From: Variovorax saccharolyticus
GTDB lineage: Bacteria; Pseudomonadota; Gammaproteobacteria; Burkholderiales; Burkholderiaceae_C
Direction: 5' to 3'
Length of the DNA stretch: 64,000 nt
Assembly (NCBI RefSeq): GCF_030316765.1
Contig: NZ_JASZYT010000001.1
Location: 1,116,001 to 1,180,000, forward strand
Shown here: in pieces, positions 1 to 13,167 of the stretch
How positions within the stretch are numbered: the first letter of the stretch is position 1
How the letters are laid out: each line of letters opens with the position of its first letter
Notes under the pieces: generated by a model
Databases searched by the model: none
Seen by the model: only the letters and a program-made list of their open reading frames with translations
What the model was told of the DNA's origin: nothing
Translations under genes and position numbers: made by a program

Positions 1-2
1 GC

Positions 3-983
3 AACCGGCTCGGCTACTGGAGCCTTCTGGTCTTCACGCTGCTTGTGGTGCTGAGCCTGTTCGCCGAACTGCTCTCCACCGACAAGCCGCTGGTGGTGCG
101 CTACGAGGGCCAGACCTACTTTCCGGTGCTGCGCGACTATTCGGAAAAGACCTTCGGCGGCGACTTTGAGACCCCGGCCGACTATCTCGATCCCTTCATC
201 CGCGAACGCATCACGGGCGGCGCCAACTGGGCCCTCTACGCGCCCAATCCCTACGGCCCGAAGACGCTCAACTACTTCGCCAGGTCGCCCAATCCGGCGG
301 CGCCTTCGGCCGAGAACCTCCTGGGCAGCGACGACCGCGGCCGCGACCTGCTGGCTCAACTGATCTACGGCTTCCGGGTGAGCGTGCTGTTTGCGCTGGC
401 GCTGACATTCGTCGGCGTGGTGCTGGGCATCGTCACGGGCGCCATCCAGGGCTTCTTCGCCGGCCGCATCGACCTCGCGTTCCAGCGCTTCATCGAGATC
501 TGGAGTTCGATGCCCGAGCTCTACCTGCTGATCATCTTCAGCGCGATCTTCGCGCCCAGCGTCTCGCTGCTGCTGATCCTGCTGAGCCTGTTCGGATGGA
601 TGGGCTTGTCGGACTATGTGCGTGCCGAGTTCCTGCGCAACCGGCAGATGGACTACGTGCGCGCCGCGCGCGCGCTCGGCGTCGGCAACCTGCAGATCAT
701 GTGGAAGCACATCCTCCCCAACAGCATGACGCCGGTCGTGACCTTCCTGCCGTTTCGCATGAGCGCCGCGATCCTGGCGCTGACCTCGCTCGACTTCCTC
801 GGCCTCGGCGTGCCGCCGGGCACGCCTTCGCTCGGCGAACTGCTGAGCCAGGGCAAGGCCAACATCGACGCCTGGTGGATCTCGATGTCGACCTTCGGCG
901 TGCTGGTGCTGACCCTGATGCTGCTCACTTTCATGGGCGACGCGCTGCGCGATGCGCTCGATCCGCGCAAGGCCGATCAATGA
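3..983 (+). CDS. yejE: Peptide ABC transporter permease YejE (5' end outside window)
   Basis: Inner-membrane permease of the YejABEF oligopeptide/microcin C-type importer. The frame is open from base 3 with no stop, and the first residues (NRLGYWSLLVFT) correspond to the conserved region just before the first membrane helix of YejE, so only about 20-30 N-terminal residues are missing. A large periplasmic loop follows (residues such as DKPLVVRYEGQTYFPVL), then a BPD-transport domain with about five helices. The EAA loop reads roughly RAARALGVGNLQIMWKHILP (near 660-720), the contact site for the ATPase. The stop overlaps the yejF start (ATGA), so the two are translationally coupled. yejA and yejB probably lie upstream of the window. 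Confidence 0.93.
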   Translation, partial: NRLGYWSLLVFTLLVVLSLFAELLSTDKPLVVRYEGQTYFPVLRDYSEKTFGGDFETPADYLDPFIRERITGGANWALYAPNPYGPKTLNYFARSPNPAAPSAENLLGSDDRGRDLLAQLIYGFRVSVLFALALTFVGVVLGIVTGAIQGFFAGRIDLAFQRFIEIWSSMPELYLLIIFSAIFAPSVSLLLILLSLFGWMGLSDYVRAEFLRNRQMDYVRAARALGVGNLQIMWKHILPNSMTPVVTFLPFRMSAAILALTSLDFLGLGVPPGTPSLGELLSQGKANIDAWWISMSTFGVLVLTLMLLTFMGDALRDALDPRKADQ

Positions 984-2596
984 GCGGAGCACTGCTGAAC
1001 GTCCAGGGCCTGCGGGTCGCCTTCGGCGACAAGGAAGTCGTGCACGGCATCGACTTCGAGATCGCGCCGGGCGAGAAGCTCGCGCTGGTCGGCGAGTCCG
1101 GCTCCGGCAAGACGGTGACTGCGCTGAGCCTGCTGCGGCTGGCGCAGAACGCGCAGCTTTCGGGGCGTGCGAGCTTCGCCGGCGAGGGCGGGGAGGCCGC
1201 GCGCGACCTGCTGCAGATTCCCGAACGCCAGCTGCGCGGCATCCGCGGCAAGGAGATCGCGATGATCTTCCAGGAGCCGATGACCGCGCTCAATGCGCTC
1301 TACCCGGTGGGCGACCAGATTGCCGAAGTGCTCGAGCTGCACCAGGGCATGTCGGCGCGCGACGCGCACCAGGCCGCCGTGCAACTGCTCGCCGACACCG
1401 GCATCCCGGAGCCGGCGCGCCGGGCGAGGGCGTTTCCGCACCAGCTCTCGGGCGGCCAGCGCCAGCGCGCGATGATCGCGATGGCGCTGGCGTGCAAGCC
1501 GCGCCTGCTGCTGGCCGACGAGCCGACCACGGCGCTCGATGTCACGGTGCGCGCGCAGATCCTCGACCTGCTGGCCGAACTGCAGCGCAAGCACGGCATG
1601 GCGGTGCTCCTGATCACGCACGACCTGAACCTGGTGCGCCGCTTCGCCGATCGCGTGGCCGTGATGGAGAACGGCCACATCGTCGAGCACGGCGTGGTGG
1701 CCAGCGTGTTCGACGCGCCGCAGCACCCCTACACCCGCAAGCTGATCGACAGCCGCCCGAGCCGGGATGTCGCTTCGGTGGCGGTCGACTCGCAGGCGCA
1801 GCCGGTGCTCGAGGCGGCGGGGCTGCGCGTGAGCTACCCGGTGCCCCGCCCCGGTATCAAGGGCTGGTTCTCCAGCGGCGAGTTCGTGGCCGTGCAGGGC
1901 GCGGATTTCCGCATCGTGCCGGGCGAGACGCTGGGTGTGGTCGGCGAATCCGGATCGGGCAAGTCGACGCTGGCGCTGGCGGCGCTCGGGCTCCTGAAGC
2001 ACCAGGGCCGGCTCGATGTCGCGGGCCGGCAGTGGGCCGCGGGCGGCCGCAGCGACCGCGCGCTGCGCCGGCTGATGCAGGTGGTCTTCCAGGACCCGTT
2101 CTCGTCCCTGTCGCCGCGCATGACGGTCGAGCAGATCGTCGGCGAGGGCCTGACGGTGCACGCGCCCGGACTCGATCCCCGCGCCCGCCGCGAACGGGCC
2201 TTGACCGCGCTGGCCGACGTCGGCCTCGCCGAGAGCCAGTTCCCGGCCTTGCTCGACCGCTATCCGCACGAGTTCTCGGGCGGCCAGCGGCAGCGGCTGG
2301 CGATCGCGCGGGCCCTGATCGTCGACCCGAAGCTGCTGGTGCTCGACGAGCCGACCAGCGCGCTCGACGTCACGATCCAGAAGCAGGTCCTGGGCCTGCT
2401 GCAGCGGCTGCAGCGCGAGCGCGGGCTGAGCTACCTGCTCATCACCCATGACGTCGAGGTGATCCGCGCCATGGCGCACCAGGTCATCGTGATGAAGGAC
2501 GGCGCCATCCTCGAGTCGGGCGCGGTCGAGCGGGTGCTCGATGCGCCCGAGCATCCCTATACGCAGAAGCTGGTGGCAGCGGCGGAATGTCGTTGA
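980..2596 (+). CDS. yejF: Peptide ABC transporter, duplicated ATP-binding protein YejF
   Basis: Cytoplasmic ATPase that powers the Yej peptide importer. The 538-residue protein holds two complete ATP-binding cassettes in one chain: Walker A GESGSGKT at residues 38-45 and again near residue 320 (GESGSGKS), signature LSGGQRQR then FSGGQRQR, and Walker B LLLADEP and LLVLDEP. Each half ends with an oligopeptide-type tail (HPYTRKL, HPYTQKL). Tandem fusion of the two ABC domains is the normal YejF architecture. The start chosen is the ATG that overlaps the yejE stop; the frame is open much further upstream but that part is antisense-like shadow inside yejE. The next gene overlaps its end by 10 bases. 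Confidence 0.94.
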   Translation: MSGALLNVQGLRVAFGDKEVVHGIDFEIAPGEKLALVGESGSGKTVTALSLLRLAQNAQLSGRASFAGEGGEAARDLLQIPERQLRGIRGKEIAMIFQEPMTALNALYPVGDQIAEVLELHQGMSARDAHQAAVQLLADTGIPEPARRARAFPHQLSGGQRQRAMIAMALACKPRLLLADEPTTALDVTVRAQILDLLAELQRKHGMAVLLITHDLNLVRRFADRVAVMENGHIVEHGVVASVFDAPQHPYTRKLIDSRPSRDVASVAVDSQAQPVLEAAGLRVSYPVPRPGIKGWFSSGEFVAVQGADFRIVPGETLGVVGESGSGKSTLALAALGLLKHQGRLDVAGRQWAAGGRSDRALRRLMQVVFQDPFSSLSPRMTVEQIVGEGLTVHAPGLDPRARRERALTALADVGLAESQFPALLDRYPHEFSGGQRQRLAIARALIVDPKLLVLDEPTSALDVTIQKQVLGLLQRLQRERGLSYLLITHDVEVIRAMAHQVIVMKDGAILESGAVERVLDAPEHPYTQKLVAAAECR

Positions 2597-3789
2597 TCGG
2601 CTACGACAGGCGCTCGGCTTGGCGGGCGGCGCTGGCCTGCATGGTGGCCCTGGCCGTGGCCATGGGCCTGGGGCGCTTCGCCTTCACGCCGATGCTGCCG
2701 GTCATGCTGCACGAGGGCAAGCTGGACCTGCAGGCCGGCGGCGTGCTGGCCTCGCTCAACTACCTGGGCTATTTCCTGGGCGCCCTCAGCTGCGCGGCGA
2801 TCCGCCTCAAGCCCACCAGCATGGTGCGCGGCGGCCTGGTCGCCACCGCTGCGCTGCTGCTCGGCATGGGCCTGCTGCAGGGCTTCACGCCCTGGGGCGT
2901 GCTGCGCACCGCGGCCGGCGTGATGAGCGCCTGGACCTTCGTTTTCGCCTCCGGCTGGGGCTTGCGCCGGCTGGCGGAAACCGGTGCGCCGGCGCTGGCG
3001 GGCGTGATCTACACGGGCCCCGGCATCGGCATCGCAGCCACCGGATTGCTCGGCGGCGCGCTCGGGCGCTGGGGTTCCGAGGCCGGTTGGATCGGCTTCG
3101 GGCTGTTGTCGCTGGCGCTGATCGCCATCATCTGGCGCATCTTCGGCGACGGCGAATCAGGGTCGGCCAGCGCCCCGGCGGCGGCCGTCCCGCCGTCGGC
3201 GGCCGAATCGGCCGCCGCGAGCCGCGACGCCCGCTGGCTGGTGGCCCTCTACGGCCTGGCCGGCTTCGGCTACATCATCACCGCGACCTTCCTGCCGGTG
3301 ATCGCCCGGCAGGCGCTGCCAGGCTCGCCGTGGCCGGACTTCTTCTGGCCGCTGTTCGGGCTGGCGATCGTGCCGGGCGCGCTGATCGGCGCCCGGGCGC
3401 CGATCCACTGGGACAACCGGCTGCTGCTCGCCGTCGCCTACGCGCTGCAGGCGCTCGGGGTCGTGCTGTCGGTGGCGTGGCCGACGATCTGGGGCTTCGG
3501 CCTCGGCAGCCTGCTGCTCGGCATGCCCTTCACGGCAATCACCCTTTTCGCGATGCGGGATGCCCGCCGGCTGCGCGGCAATGCCTCGGCCGGCCTGATC
3601 GGCTATGCGACGGCTTCCTACGGGGTCGGGCAGATCCTCGGGCCGCTGTTCGCGGCGCCCCTGGCCCAGCGAACCGGCTCGTTCGCGGTGCCCCTGCTGG
3701 TGGCCGCCGCGGTCCTGGCCCTCGGAGCGTTGCTTTTTGCAATGGTTTGGTGGCGCTCTTACCGCGTCAAAGCGTTTCAGAAGCCGTAG
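2587..3789 (+). CDS. YbfB/YjiJ-type major facilitator superfamily transporter
   Basis: A 400-residue polytopic membrane protein with about 12 hydrophobic helices. The N-terminal segment (MGLGRFAFTPMLPVM, then LASLNYLGYFLGALSC) is typical of the YbfB/YjiJ branch of MFS carriers, whose substrates are mostly unknown. A hydrophilic Ala/Ser-rich linker near residues 190-220 divides the two six-helix halves. It starts inside the last codons of yejF, so it is probably co-transcribed with the peptide importer, but this does not prove a shared substrate. No cytosolic enzymatic domain is present. Confidence 0.85.
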   Translation: MSLIGYDRRSAWRAALACMVALAVAMGLGRFAFTPMLPVMLHEGKLDLQAGGVLASLNYLGYFLGALSCAAIRLKPTSMVRGGLVATAALLLGMGLLQGFTPWGVLRTAAGVMSAWTFVFASGWGLRRLAETGAPALAGVIYTGPGIGIAATGLLGGALGRWGSEAGWIGFGLLSLALIAIIWRIFGDGESGSASAPAAAVPPSAAESAAASRDARWLVALYGLAGFGYIITATFLPVIARQALPGSPWPDFFWPLFGLAIVPGALIGARAPIHWDNRLLLAVAYALQALGVVLSVAWPTIWGFGLGSLLLGMPFTAITLFAMRDARRLRGNASAGLIGYATASYGVGQILGPLFAAPLAQRTGSFAVPLLVAAAVLALGALLFAMVWWRSYRVKAFQKP

Positions 3790-3795
3790 AAACCC

Positions 3796-3824
3796 CTGTT
3801 TCTGTAACGCATTTGGCATATAAT
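3796..3824 (+). promoter_or_regulatory. Candidate sigma-70 promoter of the rimP-nusA-infB operon
   Basis: A perfect TATAAT -10 box lies at 3819-3824 in otherwise GC-rich DNA, just after the MFS stop codon. The -35 region is weak (CTGTTT at 3796-3801 with 17-base spacing is the best fit). The predicted start site is about 3831, only ten bases before the hairpin at 3841. The -10 call is seen directly; promoter activity is inferred. Confidence 0.6.
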
Positions 3825-3840
3825 CCGAGGCTCACGACCA

Positions 3841-3869
3841 AACGGGCGGGTACCAACCGCCCGTTTTTT
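3841..3869 (+). terminator. Intrinsic-terminator-like hairpin in the rimP leader
   Basis: Perfect 9-base stem AACGGGCGG (3841-3849) / CCGCCCGTT (3857-3865) with a 7-base loop, followed by six T residues (3864-3869). It looks like a textbook Rho-independent terminator. It may end transcripts from yejE-F-MFS. Because it lies downstream of the TATAAT box it could also attenuate the nusA operon. Confidence 0.75.
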
Positions 3870-3961
3870 ATTGGTCGAAGCATTTTCGATGCGGCAAGTG
3901 ACCTCGGAGCGGGGCGGAGGCACTGCGGCATCGGGTGAATTTCAAAGGCGAACAAAGACAC

Positions 3962-4570
3962 GTGGCATTGCAGCAGACAGTGGAACAAACCGTGGCCGGT
4001 CTCGGCTACGACCTGGTCGAGATCGAACGCTCGGCCGGGGGATTGCTGCGCGTCACGATTGATTTGCCCTGGGCCGGCCCCACATCTGAAGCTGCTGCCG
4101 GAACGCCGGAGCCCTTCATCACGGTCGAGGATTGCGAGAAGGTCACGCGGCAGCTGCAGTTCGCGCTCGAGGTCGACGGCGCCGAATACAAGCGGCTCGA
4201 GGTGTCATCGCCGGGCATCGATCGGCCGTTGCGAAACGAACAGGATTTCGAGCGTTTTGCCGGCGAGGTGATCGACATCACGCTGAAGGCCCCGATGGGC
4301 GCGGCCGCGGCGGGCCAGGTGTCCGCCAACCGCAAGAAATTTCGCGGCACGCTGGAGCGTGTCGCAGGCGCAGACGGTCAGCCCGGGTGGCAGATCGTCT
4401 GGAGCGAGGAGCCGGCCGCGAAGCCCGGCCAGAAGATCAGCAAGAAGCGCGTGCCTGCCCCCCTGCAGGCGCTCGGTTTTGCATTGGACGAGCTGCGCGA
4501 GGCGCGGCTGGCCCCGATAGTGGATTTCAATGGGCGCAGGCCAAAACCCGGCACCGCGGTGTCGGACTGA
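3962..4570 (+). CDS. rimP: Ribosome maturation factor RimP
   Basis: Factor needed for maturation of the 30S ribosomal subunit. The protein (202 residues from the chosen start) begins [20 protein letters not shown] and contains the conserved RimP segments [19 protein letters not shown] and [13 protein letters not shown] chose GTG at 3962 because AAAGGCG lies about 11 bases upstream and family members usually begin this close to the (V/I)-E-x-x-V motif; a GTG at 3935 is an in-frame alternative. An insert around residues 105-150 ([14 protein letters not shown]...) is longer than in E. coli. It leads the operon rimP-nusA-infB-rbfA-truB-typA, 17 bases before nusA. Confidence 0.93.
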   Translation: MALQQTVEQTVAGLGYDLVEIERSAGGLLRVTIDLPWAGPTSEAAAGTPEPFITVEDCEKVTRQLQFALEVDGAEYKRLEVSSPGIDRPLRNEQDFERFAGEVIDITLKAPMGAAAAGQVSANRKKFRGTLERVAGADGQPGWQIVWSEEPAAKPGQKISKKRVPAPLQALGFALDELREARLAPIVDFNGRRPKPGTAVSD

Positions 4571-4587
4571 ATGAGGAGAGTGGTGGC

Positions 4588-6072
4588 ATGAATCGCGAAA
4601 TGTTGATGTTGGTGGATGCGATCTCGCGCGAGAAGAACGTCGAACGCGACGTCGTCTTCGGCGCAGTCGAATCCGCCCTGGCGCAAGCCACCAAGAAGCT
4701 CTATCAGGGCGACGTGGACATTCGCGTCGCCGTCGACCGCGACAGCGGCGACTACGAGACCTTCCGCCGCTGGCACGTCGTTCCGGACGAAGCCGGCCTG
4801 CAGCTGCCCGACCAGGAAATCCTGCTGTTCGAGGCCAAGGAAGAGATGCCCGACATCGAGGTCGACGAGTACATCGAGGAAGCGGTGGATTCGGTGCCGA
4901 TCGGCCGCATCGGCGCCATGGCCGCCAAGCAGGTGATCCTGCAGAAGATCCGCGATGCCGAGCGCGAGATGCTGCTCAACGACTTCATGTCGCGCGGCGA
5001 GAAGATCTTCACCGGCACCGTCAAGCGCCTGGACAAGGGCGACATCATCGTGGAAGCGGGCCGGGTCGAAGGCCGCCTGCGCCGCAGCGAGATGATCGCC
5101 AAGGAAAACCTGCGCAACGGCGACCGCGTGAGGGCCATGATCATGGAGGTCGACCTCACGCTGCGCGGGGCGCCGATCATCCTGTCACGCTCGGCCCCCG
5201 AGTTCATGATCGAGCTGTTCCGCCAGGAAGTGCCCGAGATCGAGCAGGGCCTGCTCGAGATCAAGAGCTGCGCCCGCGACCCCGGTTCGCGCGCCAAGAT
5301 CGCGGTGCTGTCGCACGACAAGCGGGTCGATCCGATCGGCACCTGCGTCGGCGTGCGCGGCACCCGGGTCAACGCGGTCACCAACGAGCTCGCCGGCGAG
5401 CGCGTCGACATCGTGCTGTGGAGCGAGGACCCGGCCCAGTTCGTGATCGGCGCCCTGGCGCCGGCCAACGTGTCGTCGATCGTGGTCGACGAAGAAAAAC
5501 ATGCAATGGACGTGGTGGTCGACGAGGAAAACCTCGCGATCGCGATCGGCCGTGGCGGCCAGAACGTGAGGCTCGCCTCCGACCTGACCGGCTGGAAGAT
5601 CAACATCATGGATGCCAACGAGTCGGCCCAGAAGCAGGCGACCGAAACCGATGCCAGCCGCAAGCTGTTCATGGAGAAGCTCGACGTCGACGAGGAAATC
5701 GCCGACATCCTGATCTCCGAAGGTTTCACCAGCCTCGAGGAAGTGGCCTACGTGCCGATCTCCGAGCTGCTCGAGATCGAGAGCTTCGACGAAGACACCA
5801 TCAACGAGCTGCGTTCGCGCGCCAAGGATGCGTTGTTGACGGCGGAGATCGCCCGTGAAGAGGACGTCGAGAGCGTTTCGCAGGATCTGCGCGACCTCGC
5901 CGGCCTCGATGCGGCCCTGATTCCCAAATTGGCCGAGGCGGGTGTGCACACCCGTGACGACCTGGCCGACCTCGCGGTCGATGAACTCACCGAAATCACC
6001 GGCCAGAGCGCCGATGAGGCCAAGAACCTGATCTTGAAAGCCCGCGAACATTGGTTCGCCGGCCAAGAGTGA
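4588..6072 (+). CDS. nusA: Transcription termination/antitermination factor NusA
   Basis: RNA-polymerase-binding elongation factor that modulates pausing, intrinsic termination and antitermination. The 494-residue protein carries the N-terminal RNAP-binding domain ([20 protein letters not shown]), an S1 domain ([16 protein letters not shown]), two KH domains ([37 protein letters not shown]) and two C-terminal acidic repeats, the proteobacterial form. The ATG at 4588 is preceded by GAGGAGAG (4573-4580). As NusA promotes termination at hairpins, the terminator-like structure in the operon leader offers a possible feedback point (inference). Confidence 0.97.
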   Translation: MNREMLMLVDAISREKNVERDVVFGAVESALAQATKKLYQGDVDIRVAVDRDSGDYETFRRWHVVPDEAGLQLPDQEILLFEAKEEMPDIEVDEYIEEAVDSVPIGRIGAMAAKQVILQKIRDAEREMLLNDFMSRGEKIFTGTVKRLDKGDIIVEAGRVEGRLRRSEMIAKENLRNGDRVRAMIMEVDLTLRGAPIILSRSAPEFMIELFRQEVPEIEQGLLEIKSCARDPGSRAKIAVLSHDKRVDPIGTCVGVRGTRVNAVTNELAGERVDIVLWSEDPAQFVIGALAPANVSSIVVDEEKHAMDVVVDEENLAIAIGRGGQNVRLASDLTGWKINIMDANESAQKQATETDASRKLFMEKLDVDEEIADILISEGFTSLEEVAYVPISELLEIESFDEDTINELRSRAKDALLTAEIAREEDVESVSQDLRDLAGLDAALIPKLAEAGVHTRDDLADLAVDELTEITGQSADEAKNLILKAREHWFAGQE

Positions 6073-6096
6073 CGGTCATGGAGGCACGAAACCAAT

Positions 6097-9009
<2,913 letters not shown>

Positions 9010-9030
9010 GCGACCGAAGCGAAGCTGGCC

Positions 9031-9402
9031 ATGCCCAAACGTAAAGCCGCAGCCCCGAACCGCGCCTTCAAGGTCGCCGATCAGATCCAGCGCGATCTGA
9101 CGGAACTGATCGCGCGCGAACTCAAGGACCCGCGGGTGGGCATGGTCACGATCCAGGCGGTCGAGGTCACGCCCGACTACGCGCATGCGAAGGTCTTCTT
9201 CAGCCTGCTCGTGGGCGACCCGGTCGAGACCACCGAAGCGCTGAACCAGGCCGCGGGCTTCCTGCGCAACGGCCTGTTCAAGCGCCTGCATATCCACACC
9301 GTGCCGACCTTGCATTTCCAGTTCGACCGCACCACCGAGCGTGCGGCCGACATGAATGCGCTGATCGCGCAGGCCGTCGCTTCTCGCTCGAAAGACGACT
9401 GA
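9031..9402 (+). CDS. rbfA: 30S ribosome-binding factor RbfA
   Basis: Small KH-fold protein (123 residues) that binds the 16S rRNA 5' region during 30S maturation and cold adaptation. It shows the family signature [21 protein letters not shown] and [17 protein letters not shown], and ends with [19 protein letters not shown]. It lies 21 bases after infB and 2 bases before truB, the conserved bacterial order. Confidence 0.96.
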   Translation: MPKRKAAAPNRAFKVADQIQRDLTELIARELKDPRVGMVTIQAVEVTPDYAHAKVFFSLLVGDPVETTEALNQAAGFLRNGLFKRLHIHTVPTLHFQFDRTTERAADMNALIAQAVASRSKDD

Positions 9403-9404
9403 AG

Positions 9405-10352
9405 ATGAACGCGCCACGCACACGGGTGCAGCGGCGCCCTGTGCATGGGGTGTTGCTGCTCGACAAACCGCTGGGTCTCTCCAGCAACCAGGCCTTGCAG
9501 AAGGCCAAGTGGTTGCTGCGCGCCGAAAAAGCCGGCCACACGGGCACGCTCGATCCGCTCGCGACCGGCGTGCTGCCGCTGTGCTTCGGCTCGGCGACCA
9601 AGTTCAGCCAGCTCCACCTCGACGCCGACAAGACTTATGAGGCGCGCGCGCGCCTGGGCGTGAAGACCGCCACCGGCGATGCCGAGGGCGAGGTGATCGC
9701 CGAGCGTCCGGTGGCCGTCGGCGCCGACGACCTGGCGCGCGTGCAGTCGCAGTTCACCGGGCCGATCCGCCAGGTGCCGCCGATGCACAGCGCGCTCAAG
9801 AAGGACGGCAAGGCCTTGTACGAATACGCCCGCGAGGGGATCGAGGTCGAACGCGCGCCGCGCGACGTCGTGATCTACAAGCTTGCGCTGGCGGCGCTCT
9901 CGGACATCGACATCCGCATCGAGGCGTCCGTCAGCAAGGGCACCTACATCCGGACCCTCGGCGAGGACATCGGCGAGGCCCTCGGCTGCGGCGCCCACCT
10001 CACTTCGCTGCGCCGCACCGCCACCGGCGGCTTCGATGCCTCGCAATGCATCACGCTCGAGGCCCTCGAAGCCATGTCCGAGGACGAGCGCCTGGCCTGC
10101 CTGCTGCCGACCGAGGCGCTGGTGGCCGATCACACGCACGTCACGCTCGGCGCCGAAGATGCCGGGCGCTTCCTGTCGGGCTTGCGCCGGCGCGGCAGCT
10201 GGGCCGACGCGCCCGCGGTGGCGGTGTTCGGCAACGAGCCTGAGGCCTTCCTGGGCACCGCCCACGTCAAGGCCGGCGAACTCATCCCGGGGCGGCTGCT
10301 GAGCCCCATCGAAATCCAGCAGACATTACTTTTGACCGAAGCGACACCATGA
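9405..10352 (+). CDS. truB: tRNA pseudouridine(55) synthase TruB
   Basis: Makes pseudouridine 55 in the T-loop of tRNAs. The catalytic aspartate is D50 in [17 protein letters not shown]; the KLLLDKP-type N-terminal motif ([15 protein letters not shown]) and the [15 protein letters not shown] segment are present. The 315-residue length is normal, with a C-terminal PUA-like region. The last codons overlap the typA start by four bases. Confidence 0.96.
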   Translation: MNAPRTRVQRRPVHGVLLLDKPLGLSSNQALQKAKWLLRAEKAGHTGTLDPLATGVLPLCFGSATKFSQLHLDADKTYEARARLGVKTATGDAEGEVIAERPVAVGADDLARVQSQFTGPIRQVPPMHSALKKDGKALYEYAREGIEVERAPRDVVIYKLALAALSDIDIRIEASVSKGTYIRTLGEDIGEALGCGAHLTSLRRTATGGFDASQCITLEALEAMSEDERLACLLPTEALVADHTHVTLGAEDAGRFLSGLRRRGSWADAPAVAVFGNEPEAFLGTAHVKAGELIPGRLLSPIEIQQTLLLTEATP

Positions 10353-12172
10353 CCCAACAGATTCGCAACATCGCCATCATCGCCCACGTGGACCATGGCA
10401 AGACCACCATGGTCGACCAGCTGCTGCGCCAGTCCGGCACCTTCGCAGAGCACGAGAAGGTGGTCGACACCGTGATGGACAACAACGCGATCGAAAAAGA
10501 GCGCGGCATCACGATCCTGGCCAAGAACTGCGCCGTGACCTGGGAAGGCACGCACATCAACATCGTCGACACCCCCGGCCACGCGGACTTCGGCGGCGAG
10601 GTCGAACGTGCGCTCAGCATGGTCGACGGCGTGGTGCTGCTGATCGACGCGCAAGAGGGCCCGATGCCCCAGACCCGCTTCGTGACCAAGAAGGCGCTGG
10701 CCCTGGGCCTGAAGCCGATCCTGGTGGTGAACAAGGTCGACAAGCCCGGTGCGCGTCCCGACTACGTGGTGAATGCGGCCTTCGACCTGTTCGACAAGCT
10801 CGGCGCAACCGACGAGCAACTCGACTTCCCGGTGGTCTATGCCTCGGGCATCAACGGCTGGTCGTCGCTGGAAGAGGGCGGCCAGGGCGAGCAGTGGGGT
10901 CCCGACATGTCGGCCTTGTTCAACACCATCCTGAAGCACGTGCCGGCCCAGAAGGGCGACCCGAAGGCGCCGCTGCAGCTGCAGATCTCGGCACTCGACT
11001 TCTCGACCTTCGTCGGCCGCATCGGCGTCGGCCGCATCAGCCAGGGCACCATCAAGCCCATGATGGACGTGGTGGTGATGGAAGGTCCGGACGGCAAGAC
11101 CGTCAAGGGCCGCGTCAACCAGGTGCTGACCTTCCAGGGCCTGGAGCGCGTGCAAGCCACCGAGGCCGGCCCGGGCGAGATCGTGCTGATCAACGGCATC
11201 TCCGACATCGGCATCGGCGTCACCGTGACCGACCCGTCGAATCCGGCACCGCTGCCGATGCTCAAGGTCGACGAGCCGACCCTGACCATGAACTTCTGCG
11301 TCAACACCAGCCCGCTGGCCGGCCGCGAAGGCAAGTACGTCACCAGCCGCCAGATCTGGGACCGCCTGCAGAAGGAACTGCAGCACAACGTGGCGTTGCG
11401 CGTGAGCGAGACCGACGAGGAAGGCATCTTCGAAGTGATGGGCCGCGGTGAACTGCACCTGACCATCCTGCTGGAGAACATGCGCCGCGAAGGCTTCGAA
11501 ATGGCCGTGTCCAAGCCGCGCGTGGTGTTCCGCGAGATCAACGGCGAGAAGCACGAGCCGATCGAGCTCGTCACGGCCGACATCGAGGACCAGCACCAGG
11601 GCGGCGTGATGCAGGCGCTGGGCGAGCGCAAGGGCGAACTGGTCAACATGGAACCGGACGGCCGCGGCCGCGTGCGCCTCGAGTACCGGATTCCGGCGCG
11701 GGGCCTGATCGGCTTCACCAACGAGTTCCTGAACCTGACGCGCGGCTCCGGCCTGATCTCGAACATCTTCGACAAGTACGAACCCTTCAAGGGCGAGATC
11801 GGCAGCCGCAAGAACGGCGTGCTGATCTCGATGGACGACGGCGAGATCTTCACCTACGCGCTGGGCAAGCTGGACGACCGCGGCCGCATGTTCGTGCGCG
11901 CCAACGACCCGGTCTACGAGGGCATGATCGTCGGCATCCACAGCCGCGACAACGACCTGGTGGTGAACGCCACGCGCACCAAGCAGCTGACCAACTTCCG
12001 CGTCTCCGGCAAGGAAGACGCGATCAAGATCACGCCGCCGATCGAGCTCACGCTCGAATACGGCGTCGAGTTCATCGAAGACGACGAACTGGTCGAGATC
12101 ACGCCCAAGAGCGTGCGCCTGCGCAAGCGCTACCTGAAGGAACACGAGCGCAAGCGCGCTTCGCGCGAATAA
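10349..12172 (+). CDS. typA: Ribosome-associated GTPase TypA/BipA
   Basis: Translational GTPase that helps 50S assembly and adaptation to cold and other stresses. The 607-residue protein has the G1 motif AHVDHGKT at residues 12-19, RGIT switch [15 protein letters not shown], and [13 protein letters not shown], then EF-G-like domains and the BipA-specific C-terminal domain. It begins within the truB stop region (ATGA), so it is coupled to the rimP-truB operon. Confidence 0.97.
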   Translation: MTQQIRNIAIIAHVDHGKTTMVDQLLRQSGTFAEHEKVVDTVMDNNAIEKERGITILAKNCAVTWEGTHINIVDTPGHADFGGEVERALSMVDGVVLLIDAQEGPMPQTRFVTKKALALGLKPILVVNKVDKPGARPDYVVNAAFDLFDKLGATDEQLDFPVVYASGINGWSSLEEGGQGEQWGPDMSALFNTILKHVPAQKGDPKAPLQLQISALDFSTFVGRIGVGRISQGTIKPMMDVVVMEGPDGKTVKGRVNQVLTFQGLERVQATEAGPGEIVLINGISDIGIGVTVTDPSNPAPLPMLKVDEPTLTMNFCVNTSPLAGREGKYVTSRQIWDRLQKELQHNVALRVSETDEEGIFEVMGRGELHLTILLENMRREGFEMAVSKPRVVFREINGEKHEPIELVTADIEDQHQGGVMQALGERKGELVNMEPDGRGRVRLEYRIPARGLIGFTNEFLNLTRGSGLISNIFDKYEPFKGEIGSRKNGVLISMDDGEIFTYALGKLDDRGRMFVRANDPVYEGMIVGIHSRDNDLVVNATRTKQLTNFRVSGKEDAIKITPPIELTLEYGVEFIEDDELVEITPKSVRLRKRYLKEHERKRASRE

Positions 12173-12183
12173 GTCCGAAGGCC

Positions 12184-13098
12184 ATGGGCAGGCCTGGTTT
12201 GACTCATGGGAAGGCCGTCTGGCTGATGGTGGTCGTGACCCTGATGTGGGCCACGGCCGGCGTCGTCACCCGGCACCTGGAGCATGCGCGCAGCTTCGAG
12301 GTGACCTTCTGGCGCAGCTTCTTCACCTTGCTGTCGCTGGCCGTGATCCTGCCGCTGTGGCAGGGCCGCACGGTGTTCGCCAAGATCCGGCAGGGCGGCC
12401 GCGAGCTGTGGATCTCGGGCGTCTGCTGGAGCGTGATGTTCACGGCCTTCATGGTCGCGCTGACGCTGACCAGCGTCGCCAACGTGCTGGTGACGATGGC
12501 CCTGGGTCCGCTGCTGACCGCACTCGGCGCCCGGATATTCATCGGCCACCGGCTGCCGGCGCGCACCTGGGCGGCGATCGTGGTGGCCGGCCTGGGCATC
12601 GGCTGGATGTACGGCACCCAGCTCGGCGAGGGCCAGTTGCTGGGCACCCTGGTGGCGCTGTGCGTGCCGCTGGCCGGCGCCTGCAACTGGACCGTGGTGC
12701 AGCATGCGCACGCCAAGGGCCACGACATCGACCTGGTGCCCGCGGTGCTGATCGGCGCGGTGATTTCCTCGCTGGTCACCCTGCCGCTGGCCTGGCCCTT
12801 CCAGGCCAATGCGCACGACCTCGGCCTGCTGGCCTTTCTCGGCTTGTTCCAGCTGGCCATTCCCTGCGTCCTGTCGGTGCTGTGCGCCCGCGTGCTCAAG
12901 GCGCCGGAGGTGGCACTGCTGGCCCTGCTCGAGGTGATCTTCGGCATCGCGCTGGCCTGGATCGGGGCCGGCGAGGAGCCCGAGCCGGCCGTTCTGACGG
13001 GCGGCGCGCTGGTCATCGGCGCGCTGGTCTTCAATGAACTGCTGGGCTTGCGCGACCGTCGCGAAGCCTCCCGAGAGGCGCTTCCCACGGTGCATTGA
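12184..13098 (+). CDS. EamA-family (DMT superfamily) transporter
   Basis: A 304-residue membrane protein with about ten hydrophobic helices in two EamA repeats. The first helix reads AVWLMVVVTLMWATAGVVTR and the second half carries a matching pattern ending in LLEVIFGIALAWIGAGEEP. This family exports small metabolites such as amino acids; the substrate here cannot be told. The ATG is 11 bases after typA, so it is likely the last gene of that operon, and the hairpin at 13105-13135 follows. Confidence 0.87.
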   Translation: MGRPGLTHGKAVWLMVVVTLMWATAGVVTRHLEHARSFEVTFWRSFFTLLSLAVILPLWQGRTVFAKIRQGGRELWISGVCWSVMFTAFMVALTLTSVANVLVTMALGPLLTALGARIFIGHRLPARTWAAIVVAGLGIGWMYGTQLGEGQLLGTLVALCVPLAGACNWTVVQHAHAKGHDIDLVPAVLIGAVISSLVTLPLAWPFQANAHDLGLLAFLGLFQLAIPCVLSVLCARVLKAPEVALLALLEVIFGIALAWIGAGEEPEPAVLTGGALVIGALVFNELLGLRDRREASREALPTVH

Positions 13099-13104
13099 GC
13101 AAGA

Positions 13105-13135
13105 AAAAAGGCCGGCACATGATGCCGGCCTTTTT
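13105..13135. terminator. Bidirectional intrinsic terminator
   Basis: A perfect 13-base inverted repeat, AAAAAGGCCGGCA (13105-13117) and TGCCGGCCTTTTT (13123-13135), with a 5-base loop. The A-run on one side and T-run on the other make it work in both directions. It lies exactly between the convergent EamA gene and the lipoprotein gene. Confidence 0.9.
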
Positions 13136-13167
13136 CGTTGCGGACGCGCTTCTCAGGCGCGGGGCGC

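Noticed and set aside
2541..3938. 465-codon plus-strand frame overlapping the MFS gene
   Set aside because: The translation is Arg/Gly/Ala-rich and lacks membrane helices, while the other frame encodes a clear 12-helix carrier.
10130..12145. 671-codon minus-strand frame opposite typA
   Set aside because: Antisense shadow of a highly conserved gene.
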